Assembly (NCBI GenBank): GCA_910583885.1
Contig: CAJUAC010000006.1
Location: 1 to 64,000 of the forward strand
DNA from: an uncultured Oscillospiraceae bacterium
GTDB taxonomy: Bacteria; Bacillota; Clostridia; Oscillospirales; Oscillospiraceae
Reading direction: 5' to 3'
Length of the DNA: 64,000 bases
Shown: positions 1 through 8,074 of the stretch, in pieces
How positions within the stretch are numbered: position 1 is the first letter of the stretch
Layout: each line of letters starts with the position of its first letter
Notes under the pieces: generated by a model
What the model was told of the DNA's origin: nothing
Database searches by the model: none
The model's input: the letters and a program-made list of their open reading frames with translations, nothing else
Program-made: the position numbers and the translations under genes

Positions 1-1108
1 CGCCGGCGGTCTCCTCGCTGAAGTGGATGAACTCGCTGTCCGGCATCCGGGCGATATCAGAGGTGGTGACAAACTTGGTGTGGAAGCACTTGCTCAGGGG
101 CCCCAGGGCGGGGAAGATGCACTGGACGTCCACCACGATGGCCTCGCAGGCACCGGTGAGGACCACGTTCTCCTGCTGGAGGAAGTTGCCGGCCATGGGG
201 ATGCCGTGGCGCATAGCCACCTCGTTGGCGGTGCAGCATACGCCGCAGATGTTGATGCCCTTGGCGCCCTGGGCCTTGGCCAGGGCGACCATCTCGGGGT
301 CCTGGGCGTAGAGGACGATCATCTCGGACAGAGAGGGGTCGTGGCCGTGGACCACGATGTTGACCATATCCTTCTCCATGACGCCCAGGTTGGCGGTGGT
401 GTCAATGGGCTTGGGGGTGCCGAAGAGGACGTCGGAGAACTCGGTGCCGCACATGGATCCGCCCCAGCCGTCGCACAGGCCGGCCCGCAGGGCCTGGCGG
501 ATGAGCGCCTCCGGCAGGGAGGAGCAGCCCATGTGGGTCATGTGCAGGGACTGGGAGACCTCGCGGTCGATTGCCCGGGGCTCAATGCCCGCGTCGTGCC
601 ACAGCTTCTGGGTGTGCTCGGGGGCGCGGGAGAGGAAGCGGCAGTTGCCAAAGGGCTTGCCGTACTCCATCAGGGCGGTCTCAGCGACCTCGTGGGCCAG
701 GTCGTAGATGTCCTTGCCCTCGGTCTCGATGCCCCACTCGCCGGCAATCCTCTTGAGCTTCTCGGGGTCCTTGACGGTATAGTTGCCGCCCTCCTTGGTC
801 TGGTAGAGGGTGTGGCAGATGGAACGGCCGTGGTCGGAGTGGGTGGCTGCGCCGCCCGCGGTAAAGCGCAGGTAGTTGCGGGCTACAATGCCGTGGACAT
901 CACAGCCGCAGATGCCCCTGGGGGCCTTGGGAGTGATGCGGCAGGGGCCCATAGAGCAGATGCGGCAGCAAATGCCCTCCTCGCCGAATTTGCAGTGGGG
1001 GGTCTGGTTCTTGACGCGCTGCTGCCAGGAGTCCGCGCCGACCTGACGGCCGTTTTCCAGCAGCCGTTCGGTGGCGGCTTCCATTTGCTCGACAGTGATC
1101 AGTTTCAT
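1..1108 (-). CDS. cooS: Anaerobic Ni-Fe carbon monoxide dehydrogenase, catalytic subunit (5' part, runs off the left edge)
   Basis: Catalyses reversible CO oxidation to CO2 at a Ni-Fe-S C-cluster in the cytoplasm. The reverse translation is open for 369 codons from ATG at 1106-1108 and is cut by the window edge; the family is about 630 residues. The N-terminal cluster cysteines match the known spacing: C39, C47, C48, C51 and C56 (segment GICCRICSMGPCRI). An HGHDP motif (H254/H256) fits the C-cluster histidine region, and GINICGVCC follows. No in-frame alternative start lies upstream as far as the ribosome-binding sequence. That Shine-Dalgarno sequence is about 38 nt from the ATG, with a hairpin between. 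It lies downstream of the CsoR-type gene on the same strand but behind a terminator and its own promoter. Accessory genes (cooC, cooF) would be outside the window. Confidence 0.93.
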   Translation of the reverse strand, partial: MKLITVEQMEAATERLLENGRQVGADSWQQRVKNQTPHCKFGEEGICCRICSMGPCRITPKAPRGICGCDVHGIVARNYLRFTAGGAATHSDHGRSICHTLYQTKEGGNYTVKDPEKLKRIAGEWGIETEGKDIYDLAHEVAETALMEYGKPFGNCRFLSRAPEHTQKLWHDAGIEPRAIDREVSQSLHMTHMGCSSLPEALIRQALRAGLCDGWGGSMCGTEFSDVLFGTPKPIDTTANLGVMEKDMVNIVVHGHDPSLSEMIVLYAQDPEMVALAKAQGAKGINICGVCCTANEVAMRHGIPMAGNFLQQENVVLTGACEAIVVDVQCIFPALGPLSKCFHTKFVTTSDIARMPDSEFIHFSEETAG

Positions 1109-1123
1109 AGTCGGAATGTGGAA

Positions 1124-1151
1124 AGCACGGTAACGTGCTCTCGTTTCTCCT
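1124..1151 (-). promoter_or_regulatory. Hairpin between distant ribosome-binding site and cooS start
   Basis: On the minus strand AGGAG (1147-1151) is followed by an inverted repeat with 6-bp arms (1134-1139 and 1124-1129) and a 4-nt loop, then the cooS ATG at 1106-1108. Folding the hairpin would bring the Shine-Dalgarno closer to the start codon. The sequence features are direct observations; a role in translation control is inference. Confidence 0.5.
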
Positions 1152-1183
1152 TTCTCTCCAGATGTTATCGGGTCATGCTCTTC

Positions 1184-1229
1184 GTATTGTCACATTTTTC
1201 ACAATACTACATCGATCCTATCTTAACAA
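1184..1229 (-). promoter_or_regulatory. Predicted cooS promoter with an inverted-repeat operator over the -10
   Basis: On the minus strand TTGTTA (1224-1229) and TATTGT (1201-1206) are separated by 17 nt, resembling sigma-A -35 and -10 elements (4/6 each). An inverted repeat, GTATTGT (minus strand, 1201-1207) with ACAATAC (1184-1190), covers the -10 and the start-site region. This resembles the dyads bound by Crp/Fnr-family regulators, but no specific consensus match is claimed. Confidence 0.45.
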
Positions 1230-1412
1230 AACCAAGCAGAAAAAGCAAGTGTAAAATCCCCCCATGGGGGTCATTTTGGGCGTTTTTCCGGGCTGGCCTG
1301 AAAATTCAGCGGAATGCCCAAAGTGCCCGGGCCGGATGGCGGCGTCCCAGGCACAAAATGCCGGTTTGGGGAAAAAAGCGGGAAAACAGGCGCTTCTATG
1401 CACTATTTCCCA

Positions 1413-1454
1413 TCAAAATACCGCCCCTCCGGGCAGTATGCCGCGGAGGGGCGG
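1413..1454 (-). terminator. Rho-independent terminator downstream of the CsoR-family gene
   Basis: An 11-bp GC-rich stem (1421-1431 with 1444-1454) is followed on the minus strand by TATTTTGATG. It begins 27 nt after the regulator's stop codon, so the regulator and cooS are probably separate transcripts. The remaining bases between this terminator and the cooS promoter (1230-1412) show nothing recognisable. Confidence 0.8.
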
Positions 1455-1481
1455 CCCAGCGGGCCCACCCGGAAGGCGCCT

Positions 1482-1823
1482 CTATTTGACAAATTGTTCA
1501 ATTGCGCGGTTGAGCTCGTCAATGGTGGTGCGGTCGCGGTGCTCCACCGCATCCGTGATGCAGTGCTCCAGGTGATCCTTGAGGATGACCTTGCCGGTGT
1601 TGTTGATTGCGCTGCGGACTGCCGCCAGCTGGATGAGGACCTCTGAGCAGTCCCGGCCTTCCTCTACCATGGCCTTCACCCGCTCCAGGTGCCCGATGGC
1701 GCGGGCCAGGCGGTTGACCACCGCCCGCGTCTGGGTGTGGCTGTGGGTGTGTCCGTGGCTGTGTTCATGGGGGATGCCGTGCTCGTGCATATAGGCATGG
1801 CTGTGCTCTTGCTGTTCCGCCAT
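1482..1823 (-). CDS. CsoR/RcnR/FrmR-family metal-sensing repressor with His-rich N-terminus
   Basis: A 113-residue member of the DUF156 (CsoR/RcnR/FrmR) family of all-helical metal-responsive DNA-binding repressors. The core keeps the CsoR ligand pattern C59, H84 and C88 with the 25- and 4-residue spacing of known Cu(I) sensors. Residues 7-29 carry ten histidines in alternating positions, a tail seen in Ni/Co/Zn/Cu-binding proteins. The start is ATG at 1823 with AAGGAGG eight bases upstream. It lies upstream of cooS on the same strand with no metal transporter visible, so the cognate metal could be copper, or nickel in view of the CODH. The family call is firm; metal and targets are inference. 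Confidence 0.88.
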   Translation of the reverse strand: MAEQQEHSHAYMHEHGIPHEHSHGHTHSHTQTRAVVNRLARAIGHLERVKAMVEEGRDCSEVLIQLAAVRSAINNTGKVILKDHLEHCITDAVEHRDRTTIDELNRAIEQFVK

Positions 1824-1896
1824 AGCTTGCGCCTCCTTCGTTCCGTTGCAGCGGCCATGCTTCCTGTTGCAAAAGGGAATGGATCCAAAAGAAAAC

Positions 1897-1905
1897 AGTA
1901 TACCA
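1897..1905 (-). promoter_or_regulatory. Extended -10 element for the CsoR-family gene
   Basis: The minus strand reads TGG-TATACT (1897-1905), an extended -10, about 75 nt upstream of the start codon. No good -35 at 17-nt spacing was found, which is acceptable for extended -10 promoters. Confidence 0.4.
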
Positions 1906-1942
1906 TAGTCTGCGGAGGAATCCCCAAATTACACGGGATCAT

Positions 1943-1990
1943 GTTTTTCTTTTGATCCTTTTCTCTGTTCACAAAGAAAAGGATGGCTGC
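1943..1990 (+). repeat. Dispersed palindromic repeat, copy 1
   Basis: T-rich lead, then an ATCCTTTTCT arm (1955-1964) and its complement (1975-1984), followed by GGCTGCC. It belongs to the family described in the findings. Relative to the commonest arm (ATTC/GAAT) this copy carries the paired change ATCC/GGAT, which preserves the stem. It lies between cysK and the CsoR-family gene. Confidence 0.7.
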
Positions 1991-2046
1991 CGCTTCTCCG
2001 CGTAGTGTACCAGAGTTTGGCGGCGAAGGCAAGCCCCATGGGGGGA

Positions 2047-2979
2047 TTACCCCGCGAAGAGCGGGGTAGACAGGTAGCGGCTGCCGGAGTCCGGCAGGAG
2101 GGCTACGATGGTCTTGCCCCGGTTTTCCGGCCGCCGGGCCAGCTCCATGGCGGCCCAGACCGCCGCGCCGGAGGAAATCCCCATCAGCACGCCCTCGCTG
2201 CGGGCCACCTGCCGGACAGCGGCGAAGGCGTCGCCGTCCGACACGGGGATAATCTCGTCATAGACTGCGGTGTCCAGCACGGCGGGGACGAACCCCGCGC
2301 CGATGCCCTGGAGCTGGTGGGCCCCGGCCTCCCCCCCGCCCAGCACGGGGGAGGCGGCAGGCTCCACGGCAACGATCCTGACCGCAGGGTTCCGCCCCTT
2401 GAGATACTGGCCCACGCCGGTGATGGTGCCGCCGGTGCCCACACCGGCGACAAAAATGTCCACCCTTCCCTCCGTGTCCTCCCAGATCTCCGGTCCGGTG
2501 GAGGCCCGGTGGGCGGCGGGGTTGGCGGGGTTGGTAAACTGGCCGGGGATCAAGCTGCCGGGGATCTCCCCCGCCAGCTCCTCCGCCTTGGCGATGGCCC
2601 CCGCCATGCCCTTGGACCCATCGGTCAGCACCAGCTCCGCGCCGTAGGCCGCCATCAGCTGCCGCCGCTCTGCACTCATGGTCTCCGGCATGACGATGAT
2701 GGTCCGGTAGCCCCTGGCGGCGGCCACGGCGGCCAGGCCGATGCCCGTATTGCCGGAGGTGGGCTCGATGATGACGGAGCCGGGCTTCAGCAGGCCCCGC
2801 CGCTCCGCGTCGTCGATCATCTCCAAGGCGACGCGGTCCTTTACGCTGCCGGCGGGGTTGAAATACTCCAGCTTGGCGAGGAGCCGGGCCTCCAGCCCCT
2901 CATCCCGCTCCACGCGGGCCAGCTCCAGCAGGGGCGTGCGCCCAATCAGCTGGCTGATGGATGTGTAAATCATGCTCAT
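2047..2979 (-). CDS. cysK: Cysteine synthase A (O-acetylserine sulfhydrylase)
   Basis: PLP enzyme converting O-acetylserine and sulfide to cysteine and acetate. The 310-residue protein has the PLP lysine K47 in NPAGSVKDR, the substrate loop PTSGNTG, the phosphate-binding GTGGTITG and the C-terminal GISSGAA. The start is ATG at 2979 with AAGGAGG nine bases upstream; a second in-frame Met is at residue 3. It starts 54 nt after the purL stop and may be the last gene of the pur transcript, although TATACTG in the gap could be a -10 of its own. A GC hairpin overlaps its own stop (about 2050-2068) without a U-tract. Confidence 0.95.
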   Translation of the reverse strand: MSMIYTSISQLIGRTPLLELARVERDEGLEARLLAKLEYFNPAGSVKDRVALEMIDDAERRGLLKPGSVIIEPTSGNTGIGLAAVAAARGYRTIIVMPETMSAERRQLMAAYGAELVLTDGSKGMAGAIAKAEELAGEIPGSLIPGQFTNPANPAAHRASTGPEIWEDTEGRVDIFVAGVGTGGTITGVGQYLKGRNPAVRIVAVEPAASPVLGGGEAGAHQLQGIGAGFVPAVLDTAVYDEIIPVSDGDAFAAVRQVARSEGVLMGISSGAAVWAAMELARRPENRGKTIVALLPDSGSRYLSTPLFAG

Positions 2980-3033
2980 GGCGGGTTTCCTCCTTCACAG
3001 GATGATGGGATCCTAACAGTATAGGACAGAGGA

Positions 3034-6000
3034 TCAGCGGAAATACCGGGCTGCGCTGGTAAAGAGGCCCAGGTCATACCTTCCGGGCACGTTCCGGTAG
3101 AGGGCGGGGCCGATGCGTTCGCTGTGGCCCATCTTGCCCAGCACCCGGCCGTCGGGGGAGGTGATGCCCTCGACCGCCCAGGCCGAGCCGTTGGGGTTGT
3201 AGGCGGCGTCCATGGAGGGGGCGCCGCTGGGGTCCACATACTGGGTGGCGATCTGCCCTGCCTCCGCCAGCTGGCGCAGCAGCGCCTCGGCGGCCACGAA
3301 GCGGCCCTCCCCGTGGGAGATGGGCACGCTGTACACCTCCCCGGGCGCGGCCTCCAGCAGCCAGGGGGACAGGTTGGAGCAGACGCGGGTGCGGACAATG
3401 GAGGACTGGTGCCGCCCGATGGCGTTGTAGGTCAGGGTGGGGCAGCTTGCGTCCGTGTCCCGGATATCGCCGAAGGGGAGCAGGCCCAGCTTGACGAGGG
3501 CCTGGAAACCGTTGCAGATGCCCAGCATCAGGCCGTCCCGGTTTTGCAGCAGGTCACGGATGGCGTCGGTGAGCTGGGGGCTGCGCAGGAAGGAGACAAT
3601 AAATTTCGCGGACCCGTCCGGCTCGTCGCCGCCGGAGAAGCCGCCGGGCAGGAACACGACCTGGGCGCGCCGGATGGCCTGCTCCAGCGCCTGGGCGGAC
3701 TGGGCCAGGGCGTCGGGGGTCAGGTTGCGGATCACCACGGCCTCCGCCTCCAACCCCGCGCGCAGGCAGGCCCGGGCGGAGTCGTACTCACAGTTGGTGC
3801 CGGGGAAGACGGGGATAACCACCCGGGGCTTGGCGATGCCGCGCCCCAGGACGGCGGCGCAGCCCTTGTCCCAGGTGACGGGCGCAGCTGTGCCGGCCTC
3901 GCCGGTGCGGGTGGGGTAGACCTCCTCCAGGACGGCCTCGTTCAGCGACAACAAATCGTCGATGGACGCAGAATCATTACAAATCGTAATCACCGGTTCG
4001 GCTACAGTGACGCCGATGCGCTTGGCGCAGGGCACTTCCTCCGTCAGCTCCGCCACAATCACAGCGGAGCCGGGCGCGTACCAGTTGACGGTATCATCCT
4101 CCGTTTGGAAGCCGATGCGGTTGCCAAAGGACATCTTCATGACCGCGTCGGCCAGGCCGTCCTCCGCCACCCAGGCGGCCATGACCTTCCCCTCCCGGGC
4201 CAGCGTGTGGAACGCCTCCCAGGCGGCTTTTTGGCCCTGGGCCGTGCCATCCCCGGCAAACGTGTACACCGGATGCCCGGCCTCCTTAAACTCGGGGGTC
4301 AAGACCTCCCCGGCCTGGATGGGGGCGATGGCAAAGGAGATGACGGTGGGGGGCACGTCCAGCTCCAGGAAGGAGCCGGACATGGAGTCCTTGCCGCCGA
4401 TGGCGGCGCAGCCGTAGTCCAACTGGGCGGACAGGGCCCCCAGCAGGGCTGCGAAGGGCTTGCCCCAGCGCATGGGCTCATCCCGCAGCTTCTCAAAATA
4501 CTCCTGCAAGGTCAGGTAGGCTCTCTGGTAGTCCGCGCCGGCGGCCACCAGCTTGGCAATGGAGATGGTGACTGCGTCATAGGCCCCCCAGTAGGGCGTT
4601 TTGGACGAATAGTCCGGGTCGCAGCCGTAGGCCATGACGCTCCCCTGCTCCGTCTCCTGCCCCGGCAGGACCGGCAGCAGCGCCGCCATGGCCTGGGCCG
4701 GGGTGCGCTGGGTTTTGCCGCCGAAGGGCATGGTTACGCTGCCCGCGCCGATGGTGCTGTCAAACCGCTCCACCAGCCCCCGCCGGGAGGCGCACCGCAG
4801 GCTGGCGGCGGTGTCCCGCAGGGAGGCGGGCGGGTTGGCCGCGCCGCCCGCATAGGGGGGCACGGAGACAGCGGCGTGCTTGATGGCGCCGTTGGTGTCG
4901 AGAAACGCCCGGCTTAAATCCGCGATGGCCTGCCCCCGCCACTTCATCACCATGCGGGGGGACTCTGTGACCACGGCCACCTGATAGGCCTCCAGGTTCT
5001 CCGCCTGGGCGGCGGCGATGAGCGCCGCCGCGTCCCCGGGGGCCACCACCACTGCCATGCGCTCCTGGCTCTCGGAGATGGCCAGCTCGGTGCCGTCCAG
5101 GCCGTCGTATTTCTTGCGCACCGCGTCCAGGTCGATCTCCAGGCCGTCGGCCAGCTCGCCGATGGCGACGGATACGCCGCCCGCGCCGAAGTCGTTGCAG
5201 CGTTTGATCATGCCCGTGACGCGGGAATCCCGGAACAGACGCTGCAGCTTGCGCTCCTCGGGGGCGTTGCCCTTCTGCACCTCGCTGGCCATGGTGGTGA
5301 GGGAGGTGAGGTTGTGGCTTTTGGAGGAGCCAGTGGCCCCGCCGATGCCGTCCCGGCCTGTGCGGCCACCCAGCAGGATCACCACATCCCCGGGGGCGGG
5401 CCGCTCCCGGCGCACGTTCGAGGCTGGGGCTGCGCCCACCACCGCGCCGCACTCCAGGTGCTTGGCGATGTAGCCGGGGTGGTAGAGCTCGGCCACATGG
5501 CCGGTGGCCAGCCCGATCTGGTTGCCGTAGGAGCTGTACCCCGCCGCCGCCGTCACCGCCAGTTTCCGCTGGGGCAGCTTGCCGGGCAGGGTGTCGGAGA
5601 AGCTGGCGCGGGGGTCGCCGCAGCCGGTGACACGCATGGCCTGGTGGACATAGGCCCGGCCGGACAGGGGGTCGCGGATGCACCCGCCGATACAGGTGGC
5701 CGCGCCGCCGAAGGGCTCAATTTCCGTGGGATGGTTGTGGGTCTCATTCTTGAACAGGAGCAGCCAGTCCTGCTGCTCGCCGTCCACCTGGGCGGGGACG
5801 TGGATGGAGCAGGCGTTGATTTCCTCGCTCTCGTCCAGCTCCGGGAGCAGGCCCCGCTTTTTCAGGGCCTTCGTGCCGATGGTGGCAATGTCCATCAGGG
5901 TCTGGGGCCGCGCCGCCGCCTTCTCGGGGCCGTAGACCTCCTCGCGGGCGGCGAGATAGCGTCCGTAGGCCGCCTCCACGGCGGCGTCCCCGATGTCCAC

Positions 6001-6711
6001 CTTGTCCAGATGGGTGGAGAAGGTGGTGTGGCGGCAGTGGTCGGACCAGTAGGTGTCCACCACCCGCACCTCCGTAATGGTGGGATCCCGGTGCTCCGTA
6101 TCCCGGAAGTAGGCCTGCAAAAACGCCAGATCATCCAGATCCATGGCGAGGCCCAGCTTCTCCAGCAGGGCGGCCAGCCCCGCCTGGTCCAGGCCGGTGA
6201 AGCCGCTGAGGGTCTCCACCATGGGCGGCGCATCGTGGGAGCGGGCCAGGGTCTCCGGCTTCTCCAGGGACGCCTCCCGGCTCTCCACGGGGTTGATGAG
6301 GTAGCGTTTGATCTTCTCCAGGTCGCCGCCGTCCAGTTTTCCCTCCAGCAGGTAGACCTTGGCGTGGGCCACCAAAGGCCGCTCCACGCCGGCCATCAGC
6401 TGGATGCACTGGGCACAGGAGTCGGCGCGCTGGTCGAACTGGCCCGGCAGGGCCTCCACTGCCAGCAGGCAGTGGAGGGAGCGGGGCTCAGGGAAGGTTT
6501 CATCCCAGATCTCGTCCACCTGGGGCTCGGAAAAGACGATATGCTTGGCCTTTTCGTAGACGGCAGGGCTGATGCCCTCCACGTCGTAGCGGTTCAAAAT
6601 ACGCACGCCCTCCAGCCCTGCAATGCCCAGGAACCCCCGCAGGTCGCCCAGCAGGTTTCCGGCCTCCGGGGACAGGCCGGGGCGTTTTTCTACAAAAATG
6701 CGGTAAACCAT
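3034..6711 (-). CDS. purL: Phosphoribosylformylglycinamidine synthase, single-chain long form
   Basis: Fourth step of de novo purine synthesis: FGAR + Gln + ATP to FGAM. At 1225 residues it fuses a PurS-like N-terminus, the two AIRS-like halves of PurL and a C-terminal glutamine amidotransferase. The amidotransferase shows PVFPGTNCEYDSARA near its start and the nucleophile region LMLGICNGFQ. This differs from the separate PurS, PurL and PurQ of Bacillus and fits the clostridial long type. The ATG at 6709-6711 abuts the purD stop, with AAGGAGGG upstream inside the end of purD, so the two are translationally coupled. Confidence 0.96.
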   Translation of the reverse strand: MVYRIFVEKRPGLSPEAGNLLGDLRGFLGIAGLEGVRILNRYDVEGISPAVYEKAKHIVFSEPQVDEIWDETFPEPRSLHCLLAVEALPGQFDQRADSCAQCIQLMAGVERPLVAHAKVYLLEGKLDGGDLEKIKRYLINPVESREASLEKPETLARSHDAPPMVETLSGFTGLDQAGLAALLEKLGLAMDLDDLAFLQAYFRDTEHRDPTITEVRVVDTYWSDHCRHTTFSTHLDKVDIGDAAVEAAYGRYLAAREEVYGPEKAAARPQTLMDIATIGTKALKKRGLLPELDESEEINACSIHVPAQVDGEQQDWLLLFKNETHNHPTEIEPFGGAATCIGGCIRDPLSGRAYVHQAMRVTGCGDPRASFSDTLPGKLPQRKLAVTAAAGYSSYGNQIGLATGHVAELYHPGYIAKHLECGAVVGAAPASNVRRERPAPGDVVILLGGRTGRDGIGGATGSSKSHNLTSLTTMASEVQKGNAPEERKLQRLFRDSRVTGMIKRCNDFGAGGVSVAIGELADGLEIDLDAVRKKYDGLDGTELAISESQERMAVVVAPGDAAALIAAAQAENLEAYQVAVVTESPRMVMKWRGQAIADLSRAFLDTNGAIKHAAVSVPPYAGGAANPPASLRDTAASLRCASRRGLVERFDSTIGAGSVTMPFGGKTQRTPAQAMAALLPVLPGQETEQGSVMAYGCDPDYSSKTPYWGAYDAVTISIAKLVAAGADYQRAYLTLQEYFEKLRDEPMRWGKPFAALLGALSAQLDYGCAAIGGKDSMSGSFLELDVPPTVISFAIAPIQAGEVLTPEFKEAGHPVYTFAGDGTAQGQKAAWEAFHTLAREGKVMAAWVAEDGLADAVMKMSFGNRIGFQTEDDTVNWYAPGSAVIVAELTEEVPCAKRIGVTVAEPVITICNDSASIDDLLSLNEAVLEEVYPTRTGEAGTAAPVTWDKGCAAVLGRGIAKPRVVIPVFPGTNCEYDSARACLRAGLEAEAVVIRNLTPDALAQSAQALEQAIRRAQVVFLPGGFSGGDEPDGSAKFIVSFLRSPQLTDAIRDLLQNRDGLMLGICNGFQALVKLGLLPFGDIRDTDASCPTLTYNAIGRHQSSIVRTRVCSNLSPWLLEAAPGEVYSVPISHGEGRFVAAEALLRQLAEAGQIATQYVDPSGAPSMDAAYNPNGSAWAVEGITSPDGRVLGKMGHSERIGPALYRNVPGRYDLGLFTSAARYFR

Positions 6712-7989
6712 TTACGCTCCCTCCTTCATCGCCTGCAAAGCCCGCTGCCCGATGTCCCGGCGGCAGTAGGCGTTGTCGAAGTGGATGCGGCCGGCCAGGG
6801 CGTAGGCCCGCTCAATCGCGGCGGGCAGGGTGTCCGCCACCGCTGTCGCGCCCAGCACGCGCCCGCCGCTGGTGACAAGCTGGCCGTCCTTCTCCGCCGC
6901 CCCGGCGATGTAGATATGCTCATCTGCCCCGGTCTCCGGCAGGGAGATGGGGAAACCCTTCTCATACGCCTGGGGGTAGCCCTGGGAGGCCAGGATGACG
7001 CAGCAGGCGGATTTCCCGCTGAAGCGCACCGCTGTGTCCGCCAGTCTGCCCTCGCTCACCGCCAGCATGATCTCCAGCAGGCTCCCCTCCAGCAGGGGCA
7101 GCACCACCTGTGTCTCCGGGTCGCCAAACCGGCAGTTGTACTCAATGACCTTGGGCCCGTCCGCTGTCAGCATCAGGCCGAAGTAGAGGCAGCCCTGGAA
7201 GGGCCGGCCCTCGGCCCGCATGGCCCGGATGGTGGGCAGGAAGATGGTCTCCATGCACGCCGCCGCGATCTCCTGGGTGTAGTAGGGGTTGGGGGCCACG
7301 GTGCCCATGCCGCCGGTGTTGAGCCCCTGGTCCCCGTCCAGGGCCCGCTTGTGGTCCATGGAGGACACCATGGGCACGACCGTCTCCCCGTCGGTGAAGG
7401 AGAGCACGGAGACCTCCGGCCCGGTGAGGAATTCCTCAATAACCACCCGCGCCCCGCTCTCGCCGAAGATGCGGCCCTCCATCATGGAGCGGACCGCCTC
7501 CCGGGCGGCCTCCCGGGTCTCACAGATCAGCACGCCCTTGCCCAGGGCGAGGCCGTCGGCCTTGACCACCGTGGGCAGCGGGCAGTGCTCCACATAGTCC
7601 AGCGCCGCCGCCAGGTCGGAGAAAACCTCGTAGGCGGCGGTGGGGATGTGGTATTTCTTCATCAGCTCCTTGGCGAACACCTTGCTGCCCTCGATGGCGG
7701 CGGCGTCCTTCCGGGGCCCGAAGCAGGGGAAGCCGGCGGCGGTGAAGGCGTCCACCGCCCCCAGCACCAGGGGGTCGTCAGGCGCGACCACCACGAAGTC
7801 CACGGCGTGGGCCTTTGCGAAGTCCACCATGCCGGGGATGTCGCAGGCGCCCACGCCGCCGCACACGGCGTCGGCGGCGATGCCGCCGTTGCCCGGCAGG
7901 GCGTAGATGGTTTCTGCCCTGGGGTCCTCCTTCAGCTTGCGGATGATGGCGTGTTCACGGCCGCCGCCGCCGATAACCAGAATATTCAT
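6712..7989 (-). CDS. purD: Phosphoribosylamine-glycine ligase (GAR synthetase)
   Basis: Second step of purine synthesis: ligates glycine to phosphoribosylamine with ATP. The ATP-grasp protein of 425 residues begins MNILVIGGGGREHA, the canonical PurD N-terminus, so the ATG at 7989 is preferred over one 13 codons upstream. A modest GAGAGAGGT lies before it. It contains TGPEVSVLSF and YNCRFGDPETQ of the ATP-grasp core. It directly abuts purL and is separated from the transformylase gene by a hairpin at 8031-8067. Confidence 0.95.
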   Translation of the reverse strand: MNILVIGGGGREHAIIRKLKEDPRAETIYALPGNGGIAADAVCGGVGACDIPGMVDFAKAHAVDFVVVAPDDPLVLGAVDAFTAAGFPCFGPRKDAAAIEGSKVFAKELMKKYHIPTAAYEVFSDLAAALDYVEHCPLPTVVKADGLALGKGVLICETREAAREAVRSMMEGRIFGESGARVVIEEFLTGPEVSVLSFTDGETVVPMVSSMDHKRALDGDQGLNTGGMGTVAPNPYYTQEIAAACMETIFLPTIRAMRAEGRPFQGCLYFGLMLTADGPKVIEYNCRFGDPETQVVLPLLEGSLLEIMLAVSEGRLADTAVRFSGKSACCVILASQGYPQAYEKGFPISLPETGADEHIYIAGAAEKDGQLVTSGGRVLGATAVADTLPAAIERAYALAGRIHFDNAYCRRDIGQRALQAMKEGA

Positions 7990-8030
7990 GGTCCATACCT
8001 CTCTCATAAGTGGATGATCGGATAGCACAA

Positions 8031-8067
8031 GGGACCGCCATCCGGCTGATGCCGGACGGCCGGTCCC
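8031..8067 (-). other. Intra-operon GC hairpin between purH and purD
   Basis: GGGACCG...CGGTCCC arms enclose an inner GCCGGA/TCCGGC stem. The minus-strand downstream sequence is TTGTGCTATC, a poor U-tract, so a partial terminator or mRNA processing/stability element is more likely than a full stop. Confidence 0.45.
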
Positions 8068-8074
8068 GGAGTCC

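Noticed and set aside
23..1489. Long plus-strand open frames opposite cooS and opposite many pur genes
   Set aside because: They are antisense shadows of GC-rich genes on the minus strand; they have no ribosome-binding sites and no family features, while the minus-strand products are recognised enzymes.
2050..2068. Terminator at the end of cysK
   Set aside because: A GC hairpin overlaps the stop codon but no U-tract follows, so it is mentioned only within the gene entry.
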